DNA of 64,000 nucleotides from Talinum fruticosum (GCA_021018815.1 JAITYX010000011.1:3424501-3488500), one strand, 5' to 3'. Shown: positions 1 through 12,900, counted from the stretch's first letter. The notes: generated by a model from the letters alone, not told the origin. Numbers and translations: made by a program.

Positions 1-983
1 TTTTGGTGAACATGGTTTTCGGAATATATCAAGACTGGTGTGTTCGTGACTCGGGATTTTGCACTCATTGGCTATTAATCGGAAGGGTATTCTTGTGGGA
101 TATTAAACGGCAATCGATCCTATTGCTTCCGCATTGATAAGGTTAGTCCTAATATTTCTAACATCAATGATAGCCATGAGAAACATTTTCTATATCTAGC
201 TAGATTGTCTGGTGTGCTGAGATACGAGGTCGAAACTCCAAAGCTCTTAGCCAGCTCTTCTTTTGCTGGTTGCTTCTTCTTTTGGTGTCTAAAGGGCCAA
301 AACCTCATGAATCCAGGGATCATCTTGGGAAACAATTGACAAACTACATTTCTAAGTTGTAGTAAATTTCCAAAACTCATGATACAACACTATTGCCCCT
401 AATAACTAAATTAAATAAACTTATCTAATTTTAAGTGAGGCAGCCATGGCGTGGTAGTCCACTAGCCTAAAATCGAATTTGGTCCCCTACACATTACTCT
501 AGGGACTCATGAGCAATCGATCTCTAGAGATACATGATAAACTGTTCGAATGGCGTACATGGACGAATAGTGGTGACGAACCTCGAACAATTACCCAGAA
601 CAATTTATAGAGAGGAAGAATTTATTTATTTATTTTTTGTGTGTGTCTGAAAGGAGAAGAAAAATCCCAATAAATAAGAAGGTTGAGGAAATTATTATAC
701 TAACGGATACTTGGCGAGAATGAAAATTGACTGACGTCAAAATAAATACAAGATTTTACTAAAAATTATGATCAAAATAAGACCCATGGTTGTAGCCCGG
801 CTGGTAGAGGGTGCACATGCATGTGGTGTAAAGGTCCTCCCTTTACCAAGCCTTCTAAATATTCAAGAAAGAGAGAGGTATAAAAAACCAATAAAGTTTT
901 TCCAATCTTTCTACGTGGGACAAAAAGCACAAGAGGCAAAGAGATTTCTCTCTCTTTGAAGCATCTCATAACAACTATAACGT
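1..983. other. 5' flank, no supported gene
   Basis: No recognisable gene. The longest open frame is an 86-residue minus-strand frame (120-380) with a basic stretch but no family motif I recognise, and it has no sign of splicing context. The interval ends at the left target-site copy (979-983, AACGT) of the LTR that follows. Confidence 0.5.
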
Positions 984-1208
984 TGTAATGCCTCGACCTT
1001 AATCCAATGTATCAATAAAGATTAATAAATATTAATGAGTGCGTGTACTTCAATTCACACTTTCATTCATCATTATCATGTGTATTATATACTTGAGCTC
1101 GTAACCATATTATGTGTTTGTAGGACTCGGATGATGATAGCAACGCTTGGCAAAGAAATAAATAAATAAATGAATGATCAAATAAATTATGCCTTGTGAT
1201 AATTCAAG

Positions 1209-1209
<1 letters not shown>

Positions 1210-1260
<51 letters not shown>
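1210..1260. repeat. (AAT)n microsatellite
   Basis: An uninterrupted run of AAT/ATA repeats inside the solo LTR. The equivalent position of the related LTR at 16711-19597 also holds an AAT array, so the microsatellite belongs to the family and has changed in length. Confidence 0.95.
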
Positions 1261-1462
1261 TCATACGCCTAAAGTTTATAATAATTATTCAAGTCGGGAA
1301 TTGCTAAAACCGACGTTCTTTTAACTTGAGCTTGGCTATTAGGGTATTTGGGCTTGTAGAGAGTAGACGGCCCAATAACAAAGCAAATAAAAATAAAAAT
1401 AAAATAAAAAAGAGGCTGGATTCAAATTTGACGAGAGAGAAAATTCAGATTCAAAATTTACC

Positions 1463-1470
1463 TATTTAAA
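1463..1470 (+). promoter_or_regulatory. Probable LTR TATA box
   Basis: TATTTAAA sits ahead of a C/A-rich leader (AACCCCAAAATC...). The same arrangement occurs at 17229-17236 in the related LTR. Conservation between two copies supports this as the retrotransposon core promoter. The transcription start is not known. Confidence 0.5.
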
Positions 1471-2149
1471 CCCCAAAATCTCAAAAAACCCCACCTTCAT
1501 CATTTGCTATTCTTTTCAAAGAAACTCATCTCCCTCGCTCAACCTCCTCCCTACTGCCCAACTAGGCTGCCGGCTGCCACCACCACCAGCTCCACCGGTC
1601 ACCGGAGCCGGAGCCACCAGTCGCCGGCCACCCATTACCCTGGCCACTGCTGCTGTCCTCTTGCGCGTGCTGCTGCTGACCTGCTGCTGCGTCACTGCTG
1701 CTACCTACCACTGCTGCCAGCTGCTGCCGCCAGACCAGCCACCGTCATCGCCGGTCGCCGCCTGTTGTCGCTGCCAACCACCACAGCCACCGGAGCTCCG
1801 ATCAGCCACCCCTTCCACCATAAAAACCCTCATTTTTTTGTGGGTTTTGGGTAAAAACTCCAACCTTCAACTAATAAATTTCTTTAACTTTTAAGAATAA
1901 TTAGTTAGATGTGCATGCAAGGGATTATTGTGTAAAATTAGATTACATAGCGAGTATTATGCTTTTGGGGACCGTTGATTGGAAACGTTAATTCGAGTTT
2001 CCCAAATCTTGGTATGAGAAGTAATTATCTTGCATGCGTTTTTAATAGGTTTTAGTGAGCTAATATGATACTTAAAATGATGGAAAATTTATAAGATAAA
2101 CCTTTCATAGATATCTCACAAAGACAAAATACGTAGAGCATAAGAAAGT

Positions 2150-2385
2150 GGAGTTTGGAAGACTCTGCCACACACCACGGGTGCCCCCACAACCTGTAAG
2201 GCAGGCCGTGGTGGCCAGCAGCGAGTTAATTGACCCAAAACACCCACCACGGGTGCTCCCACAGGCCGTGAGGTAACCCGTGGTGGCCACCAGAAGTCCC
2301 CACTGACCGTGGGAAGGCCCTTGATGACCTCTAGAGTCGAATATTGACCCCCACTGGCCGTGGGGAGGTCCGTGGTGGCTTCCAA
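2150..2385. repeat. GC-rich repeated block inside the LTR
   Basis: A short motif built on CCACGGGTGC-CCCACAGGCCGTG is repeated several times in direct and inverted forms (CCGTGGTGGCC, GGCCGTGGGGAGG). The block is far more GC-rich than the surrounding LTR and is missing from the related LTR at 16711-19597. Confidence 0.7.
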
Positions 2386-3989
2386 AGCAAAAGAAATTTG
2401 GTTTTCGTGATGATTCAAGTTTATTAGAAAATTTTGGAGGAAGAAATTAACTAAAATGGGCATGCATGTAAAAAAATAATTAAAAGGAAACTTTAAAAGA
2501 GTACAATATTACGAGAGGATCTAAGAAAAAAATAGGCATGCATGTTGTGTTATGAGGATATGGATTAAAAATGTGAATTAAGGAGAATAGGTAAGTTGAG
2601 TGATTTTAAGAAGTTGAAGACAATAAGTAATTTTGGGAAGATTAAAGAAAATAAGTTATTTTGAGGGTTGAAGGAAAGAAGTGATTTGGATTATTGAAGT
2701 AAATTAAAGAAAATAAATGAGGTTGAGAATTTAAGAAAAATAAGTTATCGTAGGCGATTTATAAGAATTGGGTTAGGTATGCAAGTGAAGAATTAAACAA
2801 CGTTGGAGGATTAAACGATTAGGTGAGTAAGAGACTTAATTTAGGAAGGGACCGATTAACACAGTAGGTGTTTTATGGAGAAACGGTCAAGTGAACCTTA
2901 TGATCATATTGCGTGTCAAGAGGGGCTGGTATAAGTTACGAATGTTACTTTAAAACTTCAACCTATAAAATTTAACCAACTGATTTAGGAATCTACGAAG
3001 TGATTTTGCCTTCATAAATTCATCTAGTCATGGGAAGTTACAAAAAGGAAATAATGTAAGTGATAACAATAGTAATAACAATAGCGATGACAATAATAAC
3101 GATAATAAATTTAATTACTAAGAGTATTGAATCTATTAATGAAACACTTTATTTTGTTAAGGCATCCATGTCGTTCATCTGAGTCAGCTACTTCAAAGGG
3201 ATCAGAAGGAATATTTCCACGATTTAAGGTACGTTTATTGCTTGTACCTTACGGAAATCCACCTGTTTATATCAACACCAAAATGGTTTGCTTAAATCAA
3301 AAAGGAAACATTTCAAATATTATTGTCATCTAACTATGTGGTCCACCCCTTATTAATCATGTTATATCATGATCATATCATATCATATATATTTGGCCAT
3401 TACCAACCAGACTTTGCTGATCGGTCTGGGTATGCGCATATTTAGAGAAACCGATGATATTAAAGAGCCACTCAAATAATAAATGAATAGTTGTTTTACT
3501 ATATTCTTCCTATCTGATTTATAAATGAATGGAAATGCATGCGCTCAAATCAATATATCTTCACATAAATTATTTACATTACATGGATAGACGTGCTGAA
3601 CTCCGATTCACTATTTCGAAATATTTTTATCTGTTTTGTTTTAGGTAAAGCTACTCCAGAAGAGAGCAAGAAGTAGGTTATCTACTGGCTGAAGTGTCTT
3701 AGTGGCTCACAGTCGTGGTGACTTGTCGCGTCTTGAGTTATTTTGGTTGCGCTTTAAGTCATTACCCTGACGGCATGTATTTTAGTTTCTTTGCTTATGT
3801 TGTTCTTCGTTGGACGTTTTACTTTCGAAGTCAAACCTTATCAAGTATGGCACGTAATCTATCTGAATGTTGCCTTGTTCTTTGTTTGGAGCGGCGGTAA
3901 TGCCTCTAAACTATATTTCTGCTGCGCTAATTACTAGTTAGTCAGTCATTATGACTAAATTGGTGATTATGGGTTTTGGGGGCATTACA

Positions 3990-4829
3990 AATGTCCATTA
4001 ATTCATCTCAACATTTACAAAATCATCAATTTTATATTGCATTTAAATCATGCGGGATGTCGAGGGGTCAGTGGCGCAGTGGCCACTGACCTTATCATCC
4101 ACCCTGCCCCCATGTTTGAATATGATTGATTCATGATTAGTAGAAGTCCATTCTCAAGCAGAGTTTATTCTCCATAATTCTAAAATGTGATGTTGTAGGC
4201 TGCAACATAATGAAGAAGAATTCATGTTAGATAACAATGTGAGTAGGCATAAATTGTGGAAAATTATATATAAACAAAATCAAAATAAATATTTAGACCC
4301 AAACTTACAAATAATCTGAATTTAACTCACTAATGAATGCCAAAAGATGATAAAGATTACACAAATAATTATGAAAAAGCAGTTATTTTCCAAATAAAAA
4401 CAATGAGAAAACAGAATATGAACGTTGCATGGAATGATAAAACCTAAGACCGAAAAATTAGGGATTCTGAAAAAAGAACGAGATGCTATTAGTGACTAAA
4501 TAGTGGAAATATTAAAGAAACTAAAACTCAAAATAAGGGTAATTGAATAAAATTTGTTAGGATAAAGCAGCCCACAATAAAAATTATATCCTAGTTCTAA
4601 ATTTATAGATCTAGGGTACCATATATGGTAATTTGTTTTATTTTTTAAAAATTTACTCGCTATTTACATGGTCCCATTTAAAAAAAAAAAAAAAAGATAA
4701 TCTCTCCCAGAATGTTAGCCATGTTACAGAATCTACACTCCTCAACACATTATTAGAAAACTATGAAGCACAAACACTCATAACGAGCACTGTGTCTAAA
4801 AATTATACCTTATTCCCTGGAGTAGGAAG
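3990..4829. other. Intergenic/TE-flank sequence, possible SINE relic
   Basis: No gene. At about 4060-4150 there is a sequence (TGGCGCAGTGG, 4070-4080) that fits the RNA polymerase III A-box consensus TRGCNNAGTGG. A weak B-box-like TGTTTGAATATG follows about 35 bases downstream. This could be a decayed tRNA-derived SINE, but I see no clear tail or target-site duplication. GTCAGTGG and CCACTGAC also form a short hairpin at 4067-4090. The rest is AT-rich. Confidence 0.3.
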
Positions 4830-5521
4830 TGTTGGATGTGACTCAAAATCTACTGCTTTCCTTCAAAAGGTGGCATGACCATGCAAAGGGTGACAGAACC
4901 ATAACAGAGTAAGGAAAAATGAGATAGTGAAAAGGACAAGTGGGCAGAGAGGTGGCACGACCCAAATCGTGCCACATGGCATGCCCCTGCTAAACTAGAA
5001 TGACCGTGCTAGGCTTGGCACGACCATGTCAAGCCTTGATCAGTTGTTATGCCAATTTTTGCTTCGTGGTTGTTCGAGTTCCTTCCGTTGAGACTAGTTT
5101 CAATTGATTTTGGCCATTTCTTGGAGGGTTATCGTTAAGTTTATTGCTAGTTATGACTATGACTTCCATCTCCATTATATAATCCAACATTTTCATTTAT
5201 TTGGCATTACTTGTTTATTTGACCCAAATGACTAGTTTCTCTTGTTAATTTAATTATCAACTTTTAAGTTTGTGAGTGAGTATTTTAGAAAGTGATTGCA
5301 ATATCTTATTCTCTAATCTTGTTGTGCTAGTACGCCCTTGAGATCGATATTGCATTTATTCATTTTATAATTGATTTGTTGTTCTTCACCCATGGTTTTC
5401 TCATGTTTTGGGTTTCCACGTAAATTCTTATGTTCATTTTATTCTTGTCTTCTTGTTTATAATTTTCTGAACATTTTACATTCTACCTCTTTCGCTATAT
5501 ACTCCGCTCTATTTCCTAACA
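4830..5521 (+). repeat. 5' LTR of copia element A
   Basis: 692 bp, TGTTGG...CTAACA. It aligns along its whole length with 6946-7638 apart from small indels, including a shared segment on the theme TGGCACGACC and the block GTGCTAGTACGCCC. Confidence 0.88.
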
Positions 5522-5549
5522 AGTAATATCAAAGCATTACATTTCAAGG

Positions 5550-6706
5550 ATGTTGTCTGCTATGAAGTTTGATATTCAAAAGTTCAATTGTGAGATTAGT
5601 TTTAGCATTTTGAAGTCCATATGATGGTCCTTCCTACTTAGAACAGATTAAAGAAGGCTTTGGCGGGAAAGACAAGAAAACCAAAATCTATGACCGATGA
5701 TCAATGTGATGTGCTTAATTAGAAAGCTCTTTTGGCAATTCACTTATGCTTGACACCTCATATTCTTTGAAAGGTCATGGATAAGACAACTTCTGAGGAT
5801 CTTTGGCTTCATTTGGAGCAATGATACATGACCAAGAGTTTTGCAAACAAGATCTATGTCAAAGAACGTTTATACACTTTCTTTGTGGGATGAAGGGTAC
5901 TTCTATTTGTAAGCATCTTGAAGAATTTAACTTTATTCTTATAAATTTAGGGAATTTGGATGTGAAAATTGAAAAGGAAGATAAATCTATTTTGTTGGTT
6001 GTCTCGTTGCCTCCCTTTTATAAGCACTTTGAAGAAATCTGTTTATATAGTAACAATGACACTATATTGTTAGGAGATGTTCAGGCTAATTTGCTATCCA
6101 AAGAGACACATGATCTTGAAGTGTGTGCTGACAAAGATGAAGGTTTCCAGTTAATGAAAAAGGGGGTTTTAAATCTAACTTTCAAAGAAGCAAGTACAAC
6201 AAGACCTGTCAATATTGTAGAAAATTAGGACATAAGATTTCCAAGTGTTTCAAATTGAAGAATAAGGAGAAAGAAGAGGAGAACAATCAATTTTGTAGAT
6301 ATTGAGTTTGATGGTGATGTTTTATTTGCTACTTCTCTTGAAAAGAGGAGTGATTCTTATTAGGTTCTTGATTCCAATTGCATGTTTCATGTGTCCCCAT
6401 AGGGATTGATTTTCAACATATGAGTCTCTTCATTCTGGTATTGTTCTTATGGGTAATAAGACTAGTTGCAATATGTCTAGTATTGGTACTTTTCGAATCA
6501 AGACACGTGACAATGTTATAAGAACTTTATTTAATGTGCGTCATATTCCAGATTTGAAGTGTAATCTTATTTCTCTTGACACTCTTGAATCTAAAGGGTA
6601 CATATACTTAGCTGAAGGTGGAGTTCTCAAAGTCTTCAAAGGCACTCAGGTTTTCTTGAAAGGCTTGAGGCATGGTGGCTCTATATTCTACAAGGTTAAT
6701 CGATGA
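5550..6706 (+). pseudogene. Copia gag-protease remnant (element A)
   Basis: This is the coding region of the copia element at 4830-7638. The first ATG after the primer-binding site is at 5550. Translation in shifting frames gives a copia Gag of the TNT1-94 type (the segment around YKHFEEI is shared with the other two copia elements here). A CX2CX4HX4C zinc knuckle follows (CQYCRKLGHKISKC, about 6206-6247). The protease active-site triplet reads D-S-N instead of D-S-G. The region ends with the open piece 6449-6706. Several stops and frameshifts interrupt it, so it is not translatable as one protein. Nothing resembling integrase or reverse transcriptase follows before the 3' LTR. Confidence 0.8.
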
Positions 6707-6945
6707 AGAGTTCTCGTGCTATTTCTATTCCCTCATTTTATGCTAATTTATCTTCTCGATGTTGTGTGCAGTTCAACCATATGATTGATAAAAGCCTATT
6801 CAAACCATTCTCTTTTGCTAGGTTCAAGCATTCCTTGAACTAAGATGCTATTCACAACTTTTGATCGCCCTTCAGGGCGCATGTCTTTGAGGGTGATTTA
6901 ACAGTGTACATATGTTTGTTGGGGATTTTGATTCAAGGTGAAAAT

Positions 6946-7638
6946 TGTTGGGCATGGCTCAAAATTTGCTACTTCCTTTTAAAAGATGGCATGATTGTGC
7001 AAAGAGTGTCACAACCATGCCAGAGCAAGGAAAAACGAGACAGCAAAGAGTACAAGTGGGCAGAGAGGTGGCAGGACCTAAACCGTGTCACATGGCGTGC
7101 CCATGCTAAGCTAGCATGACCATGCCAGGCTTGGCAAGATCATGTCAGGCCTTAATCAGGTCAAACGTTATGCCTGTTTATGCCTCCTGATTGTTCGAAT
7201 TCCTTTCGTTGAGACAAGTTTAAACTGACTTTGAGGTTTATTACTAGTTTATTGCTAGTTATGGCTATGACTTCATCTCCATTATACAGTCCACCATTTT
7301 CATTCATCAAATCATCTTAAACAAAATAATTCCCTAGTCTACACCATTTCTCTTGTGGATTTATCTCAATTATCAACTTTTAGGTTTGTGAGTGAGTATT
7401 TTAGAGAGTGATTATAATCTCTTATTTCATGATCTTGTTGTGCTAGTACGCCCTTTGAGATCGATATTGTACTCATTCATTCTATAGTGGATTTGTTGTT
7501 CTTCGCCATGGTTTTCTCCTATTTTGGGTTTCCATGTAGAGTTTGGTATTTATTTCATACTTGCCTTCTTGCTTATAGTTTTTTGAATATTTTACGCCCT
7601 ACCACTTTCACTTTATACTCCAATCCAATTTCCAAACA
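6946..7638 (+). repeat. 3' LTR of copia element A
   Basis: 693 bp, TGTTGG...CAAACA, the partner of 4830-5521. Followed directly by GGAGG, the right copy of the target site. Confidence 0.88.
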
Positions 7639-7654
7639 GGAGGCTTGGTACTCC

Positions 7655-7805
7655 AGTGATGAATTTTTTTAATAAAATGATGAATTTTTTACGTTGATGA
7701 ATTTTTTTGACAAAATGATGATTTTTTTATATTGATGGATTTTTTGATAAAATGATGTATTTTTTTATGGTGATGAATTTTCTAACCAAAATAATGAATT
7801 TTTGT
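7655..7805. repeat. Degenerate AT-rich tandem repeat
   Basis: About four or five copies of a roughly 35-bp unit based on TGATGAATTTTTT followed by AAAATGATG. The copies vary and no coding potential is seen. Confidence 0.7.
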
Positions 7806-7894
7806 ATTTTGATAATTCTACAACCATGTTAACGAACTTATAATTTTATATATATTTTTTATAGTAAAATAACTAATTAAAATTTAGTTACTTA

Positions 7895-8694
7895 CACTAC
7901 TACAAAAACCACTTTTAACTATAGTTAAAAACGACCTTTAACGTTGTCGTGGATGTGGTCGTCCTTGTAAGTACCATTTTTACTACGGTTCGAAAATCGT
8001 ATTAAAAGAACCGTCGTCATAGGTCACCTATAACGACGGTTCTCTCAAGAGAACCGTCATCATAGGTCAGCTATAACGACGGTTCTCTCACCTATGATGA
8101 CGGTTCTTCCAAAGAACTGTCGTCATACGTCTGAATTTTTTTAAAAAATAGAGAACTTTCAGATCTGAAAATTTTTGGATCTAAAACTAAAACTGAAATG
8201 GAGAAAAAAAACTGAGTAACAAAAACAAATCAAATCTAAATAGATATGAAATTGTTGGAGGGGGAATTTTGGCAAATTTTCCAGAACCTTGAAGATTACA
8301 AGGCAAGAACGAAATCAAATCTAAACGAATACATTACAATAACAAGTCTAAACGAAATCAGATCTAAATGAAATCAGATTTAAACTAATTAATCACTTCA
8401 AATGAAACAACCTTCTTCACTGGCAGCGTGGAAAGATTCGGAATGTGAGGATCCAAGAGACTTCAACTCTTCAATTACACATCTAACAATGAAGATTCAA
8501 AAGACTTTAACTCTTCAACTACAAGTCTAACAACAAACCATGGAAGCAAAATTAGAACAAATTGTAGAAAAAAATGAGTTAAAATCCAAAAATCTAAAAG
8601 GGTAGAACCCAACAAAATCACAACAAAAGGCAAAATCAAAACATCTAACAACGAACCATGGAGGCATAATTAATCTGCCTCTTGAATCTCATTG

Positions 8695-8732
<38 letters not shown>

Positions 8733-9020
8733 ACAAACCAAAGAGGAGGCTCGACGGGTAAGGCATCATGTTCCTCCTCGCGGCGGTGGTGGAGCTTGGG
8801 CAAGGACGACGATTCAGAGCGGAAGCGAGTGAAGAGGAGGAGGAATTAGTACTCTCTTGAAGATCGGGATGAGCTAACCATTGATGCCAACAATGCCTTG
8901 ATTGCCATTGATGCTGACGCTGGAGGAAGAGAAAGAGAGAGAGAGCCTTCGTTGCAATTGATGCCGGAGCTGGAGGAAGAGAGAGACAGAGAGCCTTGGT
9001 TGCCATTGACGCCGGCACTG

Positions 9021-9056
<36 letters not shown>

Positions 9057-9476
9057 GGAGAGAGAGAGAGAGGGAGGGGGAGGTTTCAGATCTAAGAAAT
9101 GAGGGGGATGAGAGAAAGGGAGGGGGACGGGATTAATTGAGATATGAGGACTTTTGACTATGGTTCAATCAAAGAACTATGGTCAAAAGTACCTCTAAAC
9201 CAGTTCAATTAAATTCAAATGCGTGCTCTAGATTTTTAACTATGGCTCAATTAAAGAACCGTACTAAAAGGCTATCTATGACTACGGTTCTTTCATAGAA
9301 CCGTAGTTAAAAGTTGATAGCTCTACCTATGACGACGGTTCATTGAAAGAACCGTAGTCATAGGTGTTAAACAACGCCACTTATTTAAAAAAAAATCACC
9401 GGTCCATTTTTTATGACGATTTGTTCTTTTAACCGTAGTTAAAGACCCGTCGTTAAAAGTTATTCTTGTAGTAGTG
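7895..9476. mobile_element. Non-autonomous CACTA (En/Spm) element
   Basis: The left end is CACTACTACAAAAACC and the right end, read on the minus strand, is CACTACTACAAGAATA. Both run into a shared ACTTTTAAC. The element is flanked by TTA on both sides (7892-7894, 9477-9479), the 3-bp duplication typical of CACTA elements. Just inside each end are many copies of a subterminal motif, AACGACGGTTC / CTATGACGACGGTTC, in both orientations. The centre holds GA dinucleotide runs (8699-8729, 9030-9075) and no transposase, so it needs an outside source. The same subterminal motifs occur in the larger CACTA element at 37337-43333. Confidence 0.9.
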
Positions 9477-9989
9477 TTAGTGGTACCTTTTCTATAAAGT
9501 TTATTTACCCTTAACCCAAGATTATTAATATATATTAATATATTTAATATTTAAATAAATATGATGAATATTTTAATTTAAACATATATTTCTCTAATTT
9601 TTTTCTAAAAAATTGATGAATACAAGTATTTTTATTTGTTCAAGCACAAAGTGTACAAATAAATAAATATTTTACAAATGAATATTGTAATAAACTAATG
9701 AATTTTACTATAGTTATAAATTCAAAAAATCTGTGTATATTTGTCAATATTCATTTTTCTTATGGAAATATTCATGATTTTGTCAACAAGTGCTTCAATG
9801 CATCTAATACATGAACTTGCATTGACATTTATTATTTAGTTCTTTGCACAAATTCATCAACAATTAGTAAAAAATTATCTTAAATAATTACCATATTCAT
9901 CAATATAAATTATTAATTTTTTAAACATATTCATCAATAACGACACCATGGAAGAGGATTTCTTTTGGCAATTGAGAAGGAATTTCGAC
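9477..9989. other. AT-rich gap between CACTA element and LINE
   Basis: No gene recognised. The sequence is AT-rich with scattered TGAATATT-like words similar to the repeat at 7655-7805, so the CACTA element probably inserted into this repeat-like sequence. The true 5' end of the following LINE is not visible and could extend into this stretch. Confidence 0.5.
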
Positions 9990-12900
9990 TAATTGTCGTC
10001 TGTGTCATTTAGAAGATGCGGAAACGGGGACGAATGGCCAAAGCAAAACCTAGGGGGATTTTAGAGGTGGCACATGATATTCAAAATGCGTTGTTTGTCG
10101 GGGTGAATGATGAGTCCCAAACAATGACTATGGTAACTATTCCTTCGCACTCATTTTCGACTATTTCCACTGAAAATCGTACTCGTTTGAGCTAGGCTGA
10201 CCAGATGGAGGAATTAGGTCTACAACTTGTTACAAATGAAACAAAGGACAATACTATTCTATTGCCTCAATTGGAAAACCTTGAGGAACATGTTGATAAT
10301 GATGAACATGAGGAACAAATCCCTCATCCCAGTCCAATGAGACCTTTAGATCTTTGTTTTCTTGTAATCGTTACCCTGGACAAGGCTTGTGTTTACATTA
10401 TGTTGAGCAAGAGTTGATTAATGGAGAAAAAATGTCTCCATGACTTCGAATGATGTGGCGAATGAAATAGATTTTTGGGAATCTTCATTGTTTGGGTATG
10501 TGGTTGGACCTAACCCCAAATTGAATGTATTATGTGAGTTAATTGATAAACACTAGAGCTCAGTACCTCGTCCTTAGCTCCTTTACCATCCTTCTAGATG
10601 GTATGTCTTCAGATCTACAAGAAGGATATGGAAACAGTTATAAAAGGAGGACCATGGATGGTAGCAAATAGATCACTAGTGTTAAAGTCGTGGACACTTG
10701 AGTTCAAATTTCATGAAGCTACGATGTATAAAATCCTAGTCTAGGTGAATCCCTAAGCTGGATCTTAAATTTTGGTCTCTTAATGGTCTTAGTAAGATTG
10801 CAAGTATTATAGGCCACCTCTATTTCTTGATCATTGTACTGCTACCAAGGATCGAATCACATATGCATGGGTACTAATTAAGTTAGATGTGTCTACCAAA
10901 GTTAGATGTGTCTACCAAGTTACCCGAGGCCATTACCATCAAAGATCCTATCGGCCAAAAATTTGACCAAGAAGTGCATGATGAATGGATGTCATTTTTT
11001 GTGATAAGTGTAAGAAACTTAGGCATACAGATTGCTTGTAATGTAGGTAAACCATAACACGTTTGGGTACCAAAGGATAATAGTCAGATTGAAACTGAAG
11101 TAAACCCAACTTCCACTTAGCTAGAGGTGCAAGAGGCCATTGAGTCTACTGAGACTGTCACACCTATTGTGGAATAGGAGGAAAGTTCCCCGTCGTCTAT
11201 GAATGAACCTCTTTCTAGACCTACTCATAGAAAGATTAGTTTTAACATGACCAAAGCGAGTTCTACCCCTGAGAGAGGTATCTTGAAAACTTCTAATTCT
11301 TTTCATGTACTGCAAGATGGTGAATGCTCGTGTTTCTTCCAAAGGTGGCAATATGGGTAAACATGACAAGGCACATAGTAGAGAGAGTTCATTTGGTAAA
11401 GCTACTTTCATATGATTGTCTTAGTGCTACAATGCGTAGGGTCTTAATGACCTCAATAATTAGACTGTAATAAAGTAACGACCTGTTTTATTTGGCTTGC
11501 TAAAGACTCGTGTAAATCACCTTATGTAGAGACATTACTGCTCATTTATTTCCACAATATCAGTTTATTGCTAACTATAATGCACATTACAATAGGAATA
11601 TCTAGGTCTTTTGGTTACATGTGCTCAGCCTTTATATTACTATGTGTAATGATCACATTATACATCGTGTCATCCATGGTGGTGTTAGGGCTTTTAAAAG
11701 AGCTATCTCATTTGTTTATGGTTTTCATAGTTTTAATACTGTTGCTTTGAGGCATTCCCTATGAAGTAGCATAAACCTCATTAGCTCATTAAATACTTGC
11801 CTTTGGTTGCTTCTTGGGGGGTTAATATTGTGATGAATCAATCGGAAAGGCTATCTCAAGTTCTTAGTGATCAAAAGGATATTAATGATTTTGGGTTTTG
11901 TTGTGGAAAGAATAACTTGGAAGATATTCCTTTTTGGCACTACTTAACTGGTCAACAAGGAGAAGGATGGAAAAAGAGTGGTCCAAACTAGATGCGGCCT
12001 TATAGAACCCTGTAGCTGTTCGAGTAGTTGGCCTTGTCCAATAGAGTTCCAAGTTTCCAAGAGTATCTAACCACTGCCTAATTTGGATGGAGATTCAAGA
12101 TCAATTTAATGGTATCAAAAAGCCTTTTACATTCTTGAATGTGTGGAATGCACATACTTGCCTCAAAAGTATTGTCCAAGATGGGTGGTCACAATAGTAT
12201 GAGGGTTGTCCTATGTATCAATTTGTATCAAGACTAAAACTTCTCAAGCAATCTCTTAAATAGCTACATGGCCAACATTTTAAAGGTGTTAGTGAAAAGG
12301 CTTAGCTTCTCAACTCTAAACTAGTCTAAATTCAAGAGGCTCTACAAAGGGATCCATTGTCTTCTGAGCTGCAGCATAGAGAGGTTGAAGCACTTACTTA
12401 TTACATTCAGTTCACAAAAATTGAAGAAAATATTATGACACAAAGGGCTAAATATCATTTCCTACTGAATTCTAATGACAACAGTAGATACTTCCATGTT
12501 GTAAGTAAAAGAAAGCAGAGGTCCCATTACATTAGCATAATTGAAGATATGAAAGACCAAGTTTTCTCTACCTAAGATGGCATTGCTACAACTTTTGTTG
12601 ATTACTTCAAGTCTATTATGGGAAATAGTTACCAGTTCATCCACTGCTTAGATATCTAATGGGCTTGCTTTCAACAATGAACTCTTCCATTCACTTACAA
12701 CCCTTTTATAGATGTTGAAGTTAAAGATGCTTTATTTACCATGGCCAATAATAAAGCTCTTGGATTGGATGGGTACACTTATTGGTTATGACCTTTGCCA
12801 AGCCGCACTCAGTTTCTTCCAAAATGCAAAACTCCTCAAGTAGATAAATAGTACCTTAATCACTCTCATTGCTAAAAAGCCTAATGCTTCAAAGGTTAGT

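Larger units (their letters stand above)
984..3989 (+). mobile_element. Solo LTR of a Ty3/gypsy element, about 3.0 kb
   Basis: The interval starts TGTAATGCC and ends GGCATTACA, the usual TG...CA ends in an imperfect inverted pair. It is flanked by AACGT (979-983) and AATGT (3990-3994), a 5-bp duplication with one C/T difference. No primer-binding site follows the right end, so I read it as a solo LTR rather than the 5' LTR of the gypsy element downstream. Long stretches match the 3' LTR at 16711-19597: the start, the AAT microsatellite, the CT-rich leader, the GCATGCATGT blocks and the last 900 bp. The open frames inside it (for example 1504-1854) are proline/alanine/threonine-rich low-complexity translations of the GC-rich leader. 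I do not regard them as genes. Confidence 0.75.
4830..7638 (+). mobile_element. Non-autonomous Ty1/copia retrotransposon (gag-protease only)
   Basis: The element has two LTRs (4830-5521 and 6946-7638), both TGTTGG...AACA, flanked by GGAAG (4825-4829) and GGAGG (7639-7643), a 5-bp target-site duplication with one difference. A degenerate primer-binding site (AGTAATATCAAAGC, 5522-5535; compare the common initiator-methionine type AGTGGTATCAGAGC) follows the left LTR. A purine-rich tract precedes the right LTR. The inside is only about 1.4 kb and holds gag and the protease region. Integrase, reverse transcriptase and RNase H are absent, so movement would have needed enzymes from a related element. 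Confidence 0.88.

Noticed and set aside
1504..1894. Open frames in the solo LTR leader
   Set aside because: Pro/Ala/Thr-rich low-complexity products in the GC-rich leader. The matching region of the related LTR has a different frame and sequence.
8898..9095. Glu/Arg-rich open frame in the small CACTA element
   Set aside because: It is a translation of GA dinucleotide runs.
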